A DNA stretch of 64,000 bases from Mycobacterium sp. (lineage in GTDB: Bacteria; Actinomycetota; Actinomycetes; Mycobacteriales; Mycobacteriaceae), in contig NZ_SCRH01000013.1 of NCBI RefSeq assembly GCF_004298145.1, positions 1 through 64,000 of the forward strand, in the 5' to 3' direction. The translations under genes and the position numbers were made by a program. The notes under the pieces were generated by a model that had not been told where the DNA came from, did no database searches, and saw only the letters and a list, made by a program, of their open reading frames with translations. Shown here piece by piece: positions 37,655-46,727 of this stretch (its first letter is position 1; the number at the start of each line of letters is the position of its first letter).

Positions 37655-38722
37655 TCAGGCGTCGAAGTCGACGACGACGGTGTCGCTGGACGGAAACGAT
37701 TGGCAGGTCAGCACGAAACCGGCGTTCACTTCCGCGGTTTCGAGCGCGTAGTTGCGGCGCATGTCGACGGCCCCGTGGGTCACCTTGGCGCGGCAGGTGC
37801 CACACACTCCGCCCTTGCACGCGAAGGGCACGTCGTCGCGGGACCGTTGCGCGGCGTCGAGCACCGTGCTGTGCCGCGGCATGCTGCGCGTGCTGGAACG
37901 CCCGTCCAGGATGATGGTGACCTCGCTGGTGGGCCCGCCCGTGGTGGTCTCGATGTGACGGACCGGTTGCGGGGCAACATCTTCGACGAAGAACAGTTCC
38001 CGATGGACCCGGTCCTCGGCGACGCCGAGGTCGCGGAGCACCTGTTGGGCCGCGACGACCATGCCAAGCGGCCCGCACAGCCAGAAATGGTCGACGGCGC
38101 CGATCGGGACAAGCGTTTGCAGCAGCGCCTGGATGCGGGCGGCGTCCAGACGGCCGCTGAACAGGTCCACGCCGCGGGGTTCGCGGGAGAGCACGTGGAT
38201 CAATTCGAACCGGGCCCGAAAGCTGTCCTTGAGGTCGGCGAGTTCCTCGGCGAACATCACCGAATTGACGTGCCGATTCCCGTAAAACAGCGTGACGTGC
38301 GAATCCGGTTGCCGCAGAACGCTCTCGGCGATCGAGAGGATCGGGGTGATGCCGGATCCCGCGGCGATCAGCACGTGCCGTTCACCGCTCTGCGGTACCG
38401 CGGCAAAGCTGCCCGACGGTGTCTGCGCCTCGACCGTGTCGCCGGGACGGATGTCGCGGACGAGCCACGGGGAGAAGTCGCCGCCCGCGACTTCCCGCAC
38501 ACCGATCCGTAGCGGCTCGCCGGCCGGCGCGCAGATCGAATAGCTGCGCCGTTCTTCGTTGCCGTCCAAGGTCTTTCGCACTGTCACCGACTGTCCGGGG
38601 CGGAACGCGAATTCGGGTTGCAGCTCGTCGGGTATCGCGAACGTGATGGCGACGGCGTCGGCGCAGAGGCGCTGCACCGCGGCCACCGACAGCGGGTGAA
38701 ACGGTCTGGTGCGGGTGGGCAT
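37655..38722 (-). CDS. paaE: Ring-1,2-phenylacetyl-CoA epoxidase reductase subunit
   Basis: A 355-residue reductase with an N-terminal FAD domain (RSYSICA), an NADPH domain (AAGSGITPILS), and a C-terminal plant-type [2Fe-2S] domain (CKGGVCGTC with a distant final Cys in LTCQSFP). It supplies electrons to the PaaA di-iron site. ATG 38722 is chosen as start; its start is one base past the paaD stop. Confidence 0.93.
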   Translation of the reverse strand: MPTRTRPFHPLSVAAVQRLCADAVAITFAIPDELQPEFAFRPGQSVTVRKTLDGNEERRSYSICAPAGEPLRIGVREVAGGDFSPWLVRDIRPGDTVEAQTPSGSFAAVPQSGERHVLIAAGSGITPILSIAESVLRQPDSHVTLFYGNRHVNSVMFAEELADLKDSFRARFELIHVLSREPRGVDLFSGRLDAARIQALLQTLVPIGAVDHFWLCGPLGMVVAAQQVLRDLGVAEDRVHRELFFVEDVAPQPVRHIETTTGGPTSEVTIILDGRSSTRSMPRHSTVLDAAQRSRDDVPFACKGGVCGTCRAKVTHGAVDMRRNYALETAEVNAGFVLTCQSFPSSDTVVVDFDA

Positions 38723-38723
38723 C

Positions 38724-39230
38724 CTAGATCTCCTTGACCCGCTCGAACGGCTCGGCGCAGGACCGGCAGCGGTGCAGCGATTTACACGGTGTGGCACCGA
38801 ATTCCGAGGTCGTCTCGGTGTCGACCGAACCGCACCGCGGACAGCGGACCACCTGGCGACGCGGAGTCAGCGTGAGCAGCACCGGGCCGGCGCCCGGGCT
38901 GGACACGACCCCGGGCGGCGCGATGCCGTAGGCGGCGAGTTTGCGCCGCCCGTCGGCGCTGATCCAGTTCGAGCTCCACGCCGGGCTCAGCGTCGTGCGG
39001 ACCTGCGGGTCGGCGAACCCCGCCGCGACCAGCGCCCGTCGCAGATCGGCTCGGATCGCGGCCATCGCGGGGCAACCGGAATAGGTGGGCGTGATGGTGA
39101 CGACCACCCGGCCCCGCTCGTCGCGGGACACGTCGCGGAGCACCCCGAGGTCGGCAAGTGTCAGCATCGGCATCTCCGGGTCGGCGACCGCGGCGACGGC
39201 GCGCCGCGCCCGGTCCAGCGGGATCACCAC
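38724..39230 (-). CDS. paaD: Phenylacetyl-CoA epoxidase assembly factor PaaD
   Basis: A 168-residue protein. The N-terminal MIP18/DUF59 domain has VADPEMPMLTLADLG and YSGCPAM, and the C-terminal zinc ribbon has CPRCGS and CRSC. PaaD proteins aid iron-sulfur or di-iron assembly of the epoxidase. The GTG start overlaps the paaC stop by seven bases. Confidence 0.91.
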   Translation of the reverse strand: MVIPLDRARRAVAAVADPEMPMLTLADLGVLRDVSRDERGRVVVTITPTYSGCPAMAAIRADLRRALVAAGFADPQVRTTLSPAWSSNWISADGRRKLAAYGIAPPGVVSSPGAGPVLLTLTPRRQVVRCPRCGSVDTETTSEFGATPCKSLHRCRSCAEPFERVKEI

Positions 39231-40132
39231 TGCCCCAATGGGTGTGCCCGGGCGACCGACTGCATCTCGGCGAGCAGGACTCGCATCGCTTCGGTGTGGC
39301 CGCCGTCGCGCCCGGTCCGGCCACCCGGAGTCGCCATCGCCGGAATCGGTAGTTCGGCGGCGTGCAGCACCTGTGTCATCACCGCGTCGAACTCGGCGCG
39401 CAGGTCGGCCGGGTCGACACCGGCGCCGACCGTCGCCAGCCGGGTCTCGATGGGGTGGCCGGTGAACAGCTCGGCGACGTACGGCCAGACCACGGTGACC
39501 GCCGCATCGACGCGGCGACGGGATTCGCCGGTGCCGCAGGCCAGCGTGATCAGCCAGCGGGCGGCGTAGTCGCGATGGTAGGTAACCTCTTTGACGCCCT
39601 TGGCCGCCACCGCCGCCAGCACGGGATCGCGGGAGCCGCCCAACCGGTGCAGCAGCGCCAGCCGGTAGGTGGCGAAGACGAGCAACCGGGTGATGGAGAC
39701 CGCGAAGTCGCCGTTGGCCGGTTCGACCAGCCGCACGTTGCGGAACTGCCGTTCATCGCGGAAGAACGCGAGCCGATCCTCGGCGGAAACGGGCGACCCC
39801 GCGGGCAGGACCGGCACCACGCCGGGGTCGGCGGCCGCGGCGCGGGCCAGCAGTAGTCGCGCCTGGCCGAGCAGGTCCAGGCCGATATTGGCCAGTGCCA
39901 CTTCCTCTTCGAGTTCGGGTGCGTGGGTGACCCATTGGGTCAGGCGCTGCGCGGCGATCAGCGCGTCGTCGCCGAGCATCAGGCAGTAGACGGCCAGATC
40001 CGTGCCGTCGATGCCGTCGGCCAGGCGGGTGTCCACCCCGGCCAGCGGGTCGTCAAAGCTGGTCCCGAACGCCCACTGGTCGGCGGCGTCAAGGTCGACG
40101 AGGCCGGCGTAGGCCGAATCGTGGTCACTCAT
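39224..40132 (-). CDS. paaC: Phenylacetyl-CoA epoxidase structural subunit PaaC
   Basis: A 302-residue helical ferritin-like protein. Recognisable are the N-terminal DDALIAAQRLTQWVTHAPELEEE and the central EVTYHRDYAARWL. PaaC pairs with PaaA but lacks the full di-iron ligands. It starts 14 bases after the paaB stop. Confidence 0.92.
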   Translation of the reverse strand: MSDHDSAYAGLVDLDAADQWAFGTSFDDPLAGVDTRLADGIDGTDLAVYCLMLGDDALIAAQRLTQWVTHAPELEEEVALANIGLDLLGQARLLLARAAAADPGVVPVLPAGSPVSAEDRLAFFRDERQFRNVRLVEPANGDFAVSITRLLVFATYRLALLHRLGGSRDPVLAAVAAKGVKEVTYHRDYAARWLITLACGTGESRRRVDAAVTVVWPYVAELFTGHPIETRLATVGAGVDPADLRAEFDAVMTQVLHAAELPIPAMATPGGRTGRDGGHTEAMRVLLAEMQSVARAHPLGQW

Positions 40133-40146
40133 GGCTGCTCCTCACC

Positions 40147-40446
40147 TCACATGTGTGCGACGGTGTCGGGGATGTCGTAGAAGGTGGGATGGCGGTAGAC
40201 CTTGTCGCCGCTGGGCGCGAAGTACGGGTCTTTCTCGCTGGGGCTCGACGCGGTGATCGCCGCCGAGCGCACCACCCAGATGCTGACGCCCTCGTTGCGT
40301 CGGGTGTAGACGTCGCGGGCGTGGCGTAGGGCCATCTCGTCGTCGGCGGCGTGCAGCGATCCCACATGGACGTGGTTGAGGCCACGCTTGCCGCGGACGA
40401 ACACCTCATACAGCGGCCAGGCGGCGTCAACCTGCTTGTTGCTCAT
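40147..40446 (-). CDS. paaB: Phenylacetyl-CoA epoxidase subunit PaaB
   Basis: A 99-residue protein with the PaaB signature [19 protein letters not shown] and the C-terminal [13 protein letters not shown]. It bridges PaaAC dimers in the epoxidase. It overlaps the 3' end of paaA by 20 bases. Confidence 0.93.
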   Translation of the reverse strand: MSNKQVDAAWPLYEVFVRGKRGLNHVHVGSLHAADDEMALRHARDVYTRRNEGVSIWVVRSAAITASSPSEKDPYFAPSGDKVYRHPTFYDIPDTVAHM

Positions 40447-41356
40447 CGTGTTTCCTCTTGTCGGCGAAGGCGGTAGCGGCCTCCCGCACCCAGCGGCCCT
40501 CGTCGTGGGCGGATCTGCGGGTGGCGATCCGTTCCTCGTTACAGGGGCCGTCGCCGTTGACGACGGCCATGAACTCCGACCAGTCGGGCGCGCTGAAATC
40601 GTAGGATCCGTGCTGCTCGTTCCACACCAAACCGGAATCGGGAAAACGGACCCCGAGGACCGCGCCCTGCGGGACCGTCATGTCCACGAACCGCTGCCGC
40701 AGCTCATCGTTGGTGTGGCGTTTGATGCCCCACGCCATCGACTTGGCGGTGTTGGGTGACTGGTCGTCGGGTGGCCCGAACATCATCAACGCCGGCCACC
40801 ACCACCGATCCACGGCGTCTTGCACCATGACGCGTTGCGCATCGGTCCCGCGCATCATCGCCATCAGCAGTTCGTAGCCCTGCCGCTGGTGAAACGACTC
40901 CTCCTTGCAGATCCGGATCATCGCGCGGGCATAGGGTCCGTACGAGCTGCGACACAGCGGCACCTGATTGCAGATCGCCGCGCCGTCGACCAGCCAGCCG
41001 ATCACACCCACGTCGGCGTAGCTGAGCGTCGGGTAGTTGAAGATCGACGAGTATTTCTGTTGGCCGGCAATGAGTTTCGCGGTCATGTCGGCGCGGTCGG
41101 CGCCGAGGGTTTCAGCAGCCGAATACAGGTACAGGCCATGGCCGGCTTCGTCTTGCACCTTGGCCAACAGGATCGCCTTGCGGCGCAGCGACGGAGCCCG
41201 GGTCAGCCAATTGCCCTCGGGCTGCATCCCGATGATCTCCGAATGCGCGTGCTGGGCGATCTGGCGGATCAGCGTGTTGCGGTAGCCGTCGGGCATCTGA
41301 TCACGCGGCTCCACGCGCTGCCCGGCGGCGATGACGCAGTCGAAGGTGTCAGTCAT
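40427..41356 (-). CDS. paaA: Phenylacetyl-CoA epoxidase catalytic subunit PaaA
   Basis: A 309-residue ferritin-like oxygenase with di-iron ligands in the helices [15 protein letters not shown] and [16 protein letters not shown] (ExxH pairs), as in known PaaA. It forms the ring epoxide of phenylacetyl-CoA. The start at ATG 41356 gives the N-terminus [12 protein letters not shown]; the frame is open further without support. Confidence 0.94.
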   Translation of the reverse strand: MTDTFDCVIAAGQRVEPRDQMPDGYRNTLIRQIAQHAHSEIIGMQPEGNWLTRAPSLRRKAILLAKVQDEAGHGLYLYSAAETLGADRADMTAKLIAGQQKYSSIFNYPTLSYADVGVIGWLVDGAAICNQVPLCRSSYGPYARAMIRICKEESFHQRQGYELLMAMMRGTDAQRVMVQDAVDRWWWPALMMFGPPDDQSPNTAKSMAWGIKRHTNDELRQRFVDMTVPQGAVLGVRFPDSGLVWNEQHGSYDFSAPDWSEFMAVVNGDGPCNEERIATRRSAHDEGRWVREAATAFADKRKHDEQQAG

Positions 41357-41366
41357 CGGATCGCCC

Positions 41367-42152
41367 TCACTGCCCGACAAAGGCCGGGCGCCGTTTGTCC
41401 AGGAACGCCTCGACGGCGGCGCTGTGATCGGTGCTGGCGCCGAGCAGCGCCTGGGCGCGGGCTTCGCGGGTAAGCACGTCGCCCAGGGCCGCGCCCGCGT
41501 TGTCGGTGATCAATTGTTTGACCGCCTTGAACGCGGCCGTTGGTCCGGTCGCGAATTGTCGTGCCAGCGCGGTGGTTTCGGCGGCGACATCGGGGTCGGA
41601 CACCACTCGATGGATCAGGCCCCAGGCCAGCGCGGTGTCGGCGTCGATGGTGTCGCCGAGCATGAACAGCCCGGTCGCCCGGCTCCTGCCGATCAGAGCA
41701 GCCAGGGTGGCGCTCAGCCCCGAGTCGCTCGCCAGCCCGATCCCGCAGAAGGCGGTGCCGAACTTGGCGCGCTGCCCGGCGATGCGGATGTCGGCGCCCA
41801 GCGCGATGGCGAGACCGGCGCCGACGCAGGCTCCGCCGATGCCGGCGACGACCGGAACCTCGATGGCGGCCAGCGCCAGCATGATCGGGTTGTAATGCCG
41901 CGCGACGGTGTCCATCGCGTGGCTGGGGTCGGCGCGCAGCGCCTCGACGTGCTCGCCGAGGTCTTGGCCGACACAGAAGTTCTTCCCGGACGCCGTCAGG
42001 GCCACCGCCCGGATGGTCGCGTCGCCGCGAACGGCCGACAGCGCTTGCAGCAGCTGCTCTTTCATGGTGCGATCCAGGGCGTTGGACGCCGTGGGACGGT
42101 CCAGGACGATACCGGCGAGGCCGTCGTCGACGGTGTAGGTGACGGTGGTCAT
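41367..42152 (-). CDS. Enoyl-CoA hydratase/isomerase (PaaG-like)
   Basis: A 261-residue crotonase. It has [13 protein letters not shown] in the oxyanion region and [20 protein letters not shown], with an Asp in [12 protein letters not shown] where PaaG isomerases have their base. PaaG converts the ring epoxide to the oxepin-CoA. The position at the head of the paa operon supports this, but PaaF-type hydratases are similar. Its start overlaps the stop of the remnant at 42149 by ATGA. Confidence 0.85.
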   Translation of the reverse strand: MTTVTYTVDDGLAGIVLDRPTASNALDRTMKEQLLQALSAVRGDATIRAVALTASGKNFCVGQDLGEHVEALRADPSHAMDTVARHYNPIMLALAAIEVPVVAGIGGACVGAGLAIALGADIRIAGQRAKFGTAFCGIGLASDSGLSATLAALIGRSRATGLFMLGDTIDADTALAWGLIHRVVSDPDVAAETTALARQFATGPTAAFKAVKQLITDNAGAALGDVLTREARAQALLGASTDHSAAVEAFLDKRRPAFVGQ

Positions 42153-42445
42153 CGGGACTGTCCTCCTTCGGTGCGAGGCCAGGAGCCGAAGCCCTGGCCG
42201 GACTTGCGACCCAGCTCGCCGCGGGCGGCTTTGTCCCGCAACAGGTGCGGCGGTCGGAACCGCTCGACCAGGGTCTCGTGCAGGTGCCGGGCGAGCGCCA
42301 GCCGCACACCCAGGCCCACCAGGTCGGTGGCCGCCGCATCGGCGACCAGCGCGGCGGTGATGGCGTTGCGCTGCTCCGGTCGGTGCGGTTCGGCGACGAC
42401 GCGATCGTCGGTCGCGTGCACCCGGAGCGTGTCGATGACCGTCAC
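42149..42445 (-). pseudogene. Chimeric remnant: enoyl-CoA hydratase start fused to 3-hydroxyacyl-CoA dehydrogenase end
   Basis: The 98-codon frame from GTG 42445 begins like a crotonase (VIDTLRVHATDD, then RPEQRNAITAALV) and continues directly into the C-terminal end of a PaaH-type dehydrogenase (DLVGLGVRLALARHL, then RFRPPHLLRDK and LGRKSGQGF). The catalytic parts of both enzymes are missing, as expected of an internal deletion that removed about two genes while keeping the frame. It still overlaps the next gene by ATGA, so it may be translated to keep coupling. The operator at 42457-42480 lies just upstream. Confidence 0.72.
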
Positions 42446-42456
42446 AAGCGCCAACA

Positions 42457-42480
42457 ATAACCGACCTTTCGGTCGGTTAT
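42457..42480. promoter_or_regulatory. Inverted repeat, probable PaaR operator
   Basis: ATAACCGACC (42457-42466) and GGTCGGTTAT (42471-42480) are perfect ten-base arms separated by TTTC. The site lies between the divergent paa operon and the TetR gene, so one bound repressor could control both. Confidence 0.75.
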
Positions 42481-42539
42481 CAAGGCGGGGTTGGCCGATC
42501 GGCGCGGTCAGCGGCTCCCGCAGTGCGATGATGTGCGGT

Positions 42540-43163
42540 ATGGCTGCGCCGCGTTCTCGACCCGCCGGCCAGGTCGGGCGCCCGGGCTACGACCTGGACT
42601 CGCTGTTGGCCGTCGCTGTGACGGTGTTCAACCAGCGGGGCTACGACGGCACCAGCATGGAGCATCTGGCGAGCCGACTCGGGATCACCAAGTCGTCGAT
42701 CTATCACCATGTGCCCGGCAAGGCCGAGCTGCTGCGGCTATCGGTCAACCGGGCACTCGATGCGTTGTTCGCGGCCACCAGGGCATCCGACACCACCACC
42801 GGACCGGCTATCGACCGGCTGGAGAATCTGGTCCGGCGCAGCATTCATGTGCTGGTGGAGCAGCTGCCATACGTGACGCTGCTGTTGCGAATCCGGGGCA
42901 ACACCACCGTTGAGCGCCGCGCGCTGGCGCGGCGTCGCGAGTTCGATCAGATCGTTGAGCAACTGGTGGCCGACGCCTGCGCCGAGGGCAGCGTACGACC
43001 GGACGTCGACCCCGCCCTGACCAGCCGGCTGATTTTCGGCACGGTCAACTCACTCGTCGAGTGGTACAGGCCGACGCGCGGCCTGGGCGCCGATGAACTG
43101 GCCGACGCGATCGTCACGGTGCTGTTCGACGGCTTGCGCGTGGTTCCCTCCGGCCAACGCTGA
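42540..43163 (+). CDS. paaR: TetR family regulator of phenylacetate degradation (PaaR-like)
   Basis: A 207-residue TetR protein with an N-terminal helix-turn-helix (YDGTSMEHLASRLGITKSSIYHH) and a helical ligand domain. ATG 42540 is taken; ATG 42531 would add three residues. In related actinobacteria and proteobacteria, PaaR represses paa genes until phenylacetyl-CoA binds. A palindrome lies 60 bases upstream, and a weaker copy precedes paaZ. Confidence 0.87.
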   Translation: MAAPRSRPAGQVGRPGYDLDSLLAVAVTVFNQRGYDGTSMEHLASRLGITKSSIYHHVPGKAELLRLSVNRALDALFAATRASDTTTGPAIDRLENLVRRSIHVLVEQLPYVTLLLRIRGNTTVERRALARRREFDQIVEQLVADACAEGSVRPDVDPALTSRLIFGTVNSLVEWYRPTRGLGADELADAIVTVLFDGLRVVPSGQR

Positions 43164-43229
43164 CCCGTTCCGGTTCGAGCGCGGTCCCCCCCGCGCCGCT
43201 TGACGCCGACTCGCTCGGCTGCCAGTCTG

Positions 43230-43253
43230 ATAACCGAACGAACGGACGGTTGG
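43230..43253. promoter_or_regulatory. Imperfect second copy of the PaaR operator, before paaZ
   Basis: ATAACCGA followed after a short gap by GGACGGTT resembles the arms of the 42457-42480 site with mismatches. It lies 20-40 bases before the paaZ start. Confidence 0.5.
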
Positions 43254-43270
43254 GAAAGGATCGAGGTCGG

Positions 43271-45322
43271 ATGGCGGCGTTGTTGCAGAGTTACGTGAAC
43301 GGGCAGTGGCGCACCGCGCCGGATGACGGCGTCGCACTCGCCGACGCCGCCACTGGCGAGGTGGTGGCGCGGTTCTCGACGCGCGGCCTCGATTTCGCCG
43401 ACGTCGTCGACCACGGCCGACGCGTCGGCGGGCCGGCCCTGCGCGAGCTCACCTTCCATCAGCGGGCCGCGCGGCTCAAGCAGCTCGGCAAGCGGTTGAT
43501 GGCCGACAAGGAGCAGTTCTATCCGCTGTCGTTCGCCACCGGCGCGACCGCGCGGGACTCGGCCATCGACGTCGACGGCGGCATCGGCACGCTGCTCGGC
43601 TACGCGAGCAAGGGCACCCGCGAGCTACCCAACGACACGGTCTATCTGGACGGCTCGACCGAAAGCATCGGCCGCGCAGGCACATTCGTTGGCCAGCACA
43701 TCTACACCTCGCGCCCCGGGGTCGCGGTGCAGATCAACGCGTTCAACTTCCCGGTGTGGGGCATGCTGGAGAAGCTGGCGCCGGCGTTTCTGGCCGGTGT
43801 CCCGACCATCGTCAAGCCCGCGCACCAGACGGCGTACCTGACCGAGCTGGTGGTGCGACACATCATCGACTCGGGCCTGCTGCCCGAAGGCTCGCTGCAG
43901 CTGGTGTGCGCCAGCCCGCACGGATTGCTCGACCAACTCGGCGAACAGGATCTCGTTGCGTTCACCGGGTCCGCCGGCACGGCCGCGGCACTGCGCGCCC
44001 ACCCGAACGTCGTCGGCGCCGGTGTGCGGTTCAACGCCGAAGCCGACTCGCTGAACTGCTCGATCCTGGGACCCGACGCCACCCCCGACACCCCCGAATT
44101 CGCGCTCTACATCAAGCAACTCGTCGCCGAGATGACCGCCAAGGCCGGGCAGAAATGCACCGCCATCCGCCGCGCCCTGGTTCCGCGCGACCTGGTCGAC
44201 GACGTGGTGGATGCCGCCCGCGCCCGCCTGGCCACGGTGGTGGTCGGCAAGCCCGATGCCGACGGAGTGACGATGGGCGCACTGGCCAGCATCGCCCAAC
44301 GCGACGAAGTGCTGCGCTCGCTGAAGAGCCTGACCGACGCCGCCACCCTGGTCAGCGGCAATCCCGACAACTTCACGGTCGAGGGCGCCGACGCCGATCG
44401 CGGCGCGTTCCTGCCGCCGTTGCTGTTGCGCGCCGACGACAACACCGCCGCCGCGCTGCACGACGTGGAGGCGTTCGGCCCGGTCAGCACTGTCATCGGT
44501 TACCGCGACGTGGAGGAGGCGATCACGCTGGCCGCCCGCGGCCACGGCAGCCTGGTCGGCTCGGTCGTCACCCACGACCCCGGCATCGCCCGCCGCGTGG
44601 TCATCGGTATCGCCCCGTACCACGGCCGGATGCTGGTGCTGGACCGCGACGACGCCAAGGAGTCCACCGGGCACGGCTCCCCGCTGCCCACCCTGGTGCA
44701 CGGCGGACCCGGGCGCGCCGGCGGCGGTGAGGAACTCGGCGGCATCCGCGGCGTGCTGCACCACATGCAGCGCAGCGCCGTGCAGGCCTCCCCCGACATG
44801 CTGACCGCCATCACCGGCCGGTGGACGACCGGTGCGGCCCGCGACGTCGGCGACGTGCACCCGTTCCGGAAACACCTGGGGGAACTGCGGATCGGCGACA
44901 CGATCATCGGTGGCCCGCGCACGGTGACGCTCGACGACATCAACCACTTCGCCGAGTTCACCGGCGACACGTTCTATGCGCACACCGATCCCGACGCCGC
45001 GGCGCAAAATCCGCTGTTCGGCGGCATCGTCGCGCACGGCTACCTGGTGGTGTCGCTGGCGGCGGGCCTGTTCGTCGAGCCCAATCCCGGTCCGGTGCTG
45101 GCCAACTTCGGTGTCGACGCGCTGCGATTCCTCACCCCGGTCAAGGCGGGCGACGCGCTGACCGTCACGCTGACCGCCAAACAGCTCACCCCGAGAATCT
45201 CCGCCGACTACGGCGAAGTCCGGTGGGACGCCGTCGTCACCAATCAGGACGACTCACCGGTCGCGACCTACGACGTGTTGACGCTGGTCGCCAAGCAACC
45301 CGTCACCCCCGAGGAGCACTGA
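43271..45322 (+). CDS. paaZ: Bifunctional oxepin-CoA hydrolase / 3-oxo-5,6-dehydrosuberyl-CoA semialdehyde dehydrogenase
   Basis: A 683-residue fusion. The N-terminal aldehyde dehydrogenase (to about 520) has the general base E257 in FNAEADSLN and the nucleophile C296 in KAGQKCTA. The C-terminal MaoC-type hydratase (from about 545) has the hot-dog signature FAEFTGDTFYAHTDPDAA. It opens the oxepin ring and oxidises the aldehyde. The start ATG 43271 lies behind an AAAGGATCGAGG ribosome site. It is divergent from the rest of the pathway, with the TetR gene between. Confidence 0.94.
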   Translation: MAALLQSYVNGQWRTAPDDGVALADAATGEVVARFSTRGLDFADVVDHGRRVGGPALRELTFHQRAARLKQLGKRLMADKEQFYPLSFATGATARDSAIDVDGGIGTLLGYASKGTRELPNDTVYLDGSTESIGRAGTFVGQHIYTSRPGVAVQINAFNFPVWGMLEKLAPAFLAGVPTIVKPAHQTAYLTELVVRHIIDSGLLPEGSLQLVCASPHGLLDQLGEQDLVAFTGSAGTAAALRAHPNVVGAGVRFNAEADSLNCSILGPDATPDTPEFALYIKQLVAEMTAKAGQKCTAIRRALVPRDLVDDVVDAARARLATVVVGKPDADGVTMGALASIAQRDEVLRSLKSLTDAATLVSGNPDNFTVEGADADRGAFLPPLLLRADDNTAAALHDVEAFGPVSTVIGYRDVEEAITLAARGHGSLVGSVVTHDPGIARRVVIGIAPYHGRMLVLDRDDAKESTGHGSPLPTLVHGGPGRAGGGEELGGIRGVLHHMQRSAVQASPDMLTAITGRWTTGAARDVGDVHPFRKHLGELRIGDTIIGGPRTVTLDDINHFAEFTGDTFYAHTDPDAAAQNPLFGGIVAHGYLVVSLAAGLFVEPNPGPVLANFGVDALRFLTPVKAGDALTVTLTAKQLTPRISADYGEVRWDAVVTNQDDSPVATYDVLTLVAKQPVTPEEH

Positions 45323-45633
45323 TGCATGTCGTTTCCGTCTGCTACCGCCAGCCCACCGACCCGACCGCGTTCGACGACTACTACGCCGGTACCCACGCGT
45401 CGCTGGCATTGAAAGTGCCTGGGCTGGTGAGCTTTACCACCGGTAAATGCCGGTCGTTGGACCGTTGCGACCCACCGTATTACATGGTGGCCAAGCTGGG
45501 CTTCGAGACCGCCGAGTCGCTCAAAGCGGGCCTGAGCTCACCGGAAATGCAAGCCGCCGGGGCCGATGTCGCCAACTTCGCGACCGGCGGCGTGACGATG
45601 TACGTCCAGGAGGAGAACGTCATCCTCGGCTGA
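45322..45633 (+). CDS. EthD family protein
   Basis: A 103-residue ferredoxin-fold protein with the N-terminal VVSVCYRQPTDPTAFDDYY and a conserved His in GTHASLALKVPG, typical of EthD. Members are found beside catabolic operons, with unclear roles. The start overlaps the paaZ stop by one base (TGATG), so it is coupled. Confidence 0.87.
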   Translation: MHVVSVCYRQPTDPTAFDDYYAGTHASLALKVPGLVSFTTGKCRSLDRCDPPYYMVAKLGFETAESLKAGLSSPEMQAAGADVANFATGGVTMYVQEENVILG

Positions 45634-45668
45634 TCGCCGAACTACCCGCCGCCACAAAGGAATCCAGC

Positions 45669-46658
45669 ATGGCATTGCCGTCCGACCCGTCGTTTCTCGT
45701 CTTCGGTGCCGCCGGGCACATTGGTGGTCCGTGTGCCCGATGGCTCGCCGAGCGGCACCCGACGGCGAAAATTCGCGTCGTCTCGAGCCGGCCGGACATG
45801 GCCGCCGATCTAGCCGATGTGCACCCGGGTGCAGAGGTCATGATCGCTGACTATTTGGACGCCGACGACATGATCGCGGCCTTCGATGGGATCGATGCGG
45901 CATTCGTCGTCACTCCGGATTTCCTGGACGAGCGGACCGCCATGACCAATGTGGCCGGCGCGATCAAAGCATCAGGCGCGCTGGTCCGACTCATCCGGCT
46001 GATCGGCGACCCGCCGGGGCTCCGCGATGAGTCGGAAGTCACCACGTTGCCGGGCTTCGACGACGAGAAGATGAATGTCCAGCATCTGCGCGCCCGCAAG
46101 GTCTTAACGGGTGCGGGCGTGCCGGTCGTCTACGCCAACGTCCCGGGGTGGTTCTTCGAGGACTTCTCCGGATTTCTCCTCGACCCCATCCGCGACAAGC
46201 GGACGTTCGTCATGGCCGCCGATCGGCCGATGAACTTCATCGCCACCCGCGACATCGGCCGCTGCGTGGCCGAGCTCCTCCTGAATCCGTCGCTGACCGA
46301 GGTTGGCGAGACCGTTCATCTGGAAAACGGCATCGACGACCTGGTCATGTTCAGCACGATCCCGCGGATGATGAGCGACGCGTGGGGCGTGCCGATCGGC
46401 TACGACGGCACCGACGAAGCGTTTCTGCGCGAACTCGGCGACGGGCTGCGCACCTACTATCGCCGCGACGACGCCGCCGAGTACATCCTCACCTACTGTC
46501 ACCACGAGGTCCCCTTCATCGAAGAGCTGCTGAAGAGCGGCAACAGCCTGCACGGCACCGAACGGCACTTCACACCGGCAATGCTCGGTTTTGCGGCGCT
46601 GCCGTTGACGTCGTGGCTTCGGGAGATGAAGGACGTGTTCGTTCCGGCGGGCGGCTGA
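45669..46658 (+). CDS. NmrA-like NAD(P)-binding protein
   Basis: A 329-residue atypical short-chain dehydrogenase with FGAAGHIGGPCARW as dinucleotide site and no YxxxK catalytic pair, as in NmrA-type redox sensors or quinone reductases. AAAGGA precedes the ATG at 45669. It follows the EthD gene by 35 bases, so it may belong to the same transcript. Its role is unknown. Confidence 0.82.
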   Translation: MALPSDPSFLVFGAAGHIGGPCARWLAERHPTAKIRVVSSRPDMAADLADVHPGAEVMIADYLDADDMIAAFDGIDAAFVVTPDFLDERTAMTNVAGAIKASGALVRLIRLIGDPPGLRDESEVTTLPGFDDEKMNVQHLRARKVLTGAGVPVVYANVPGWFFEDFSGFLLDPIRDKRTFVMAADRPMNFIATRDIGRCVAELLLNPSLTEVGETVHLENGIDDLVMFSTIPRMMSDAWGVPIGYDGTDEAFLRELGDGLRTYYRRDDAAEYILTYCHHEVPFIEELLKSGNSLHGTERHFTPAMLGFAALPLTSWLREMKDVFVPAGG

Positions 46659-46715
46659 GGCCACGGCCGCAGATCGCGGTCGCTATTAGGCCTACTAAGA
46701 ACCCCGGCGATTCCC

Positions 46716-46721
46716 TATGCT
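46716..46721 (+). promoter_or_regulatory. Probable -10 element of a leaderless transcript
   Basis: TATGCT fits TANNNT and ends six bases before GTG 46728. No Shine-Dalgarno is seen, which fits leaderless translation. Confidence 0.45.
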
Positions 46722-46727
46722 GAGCGG

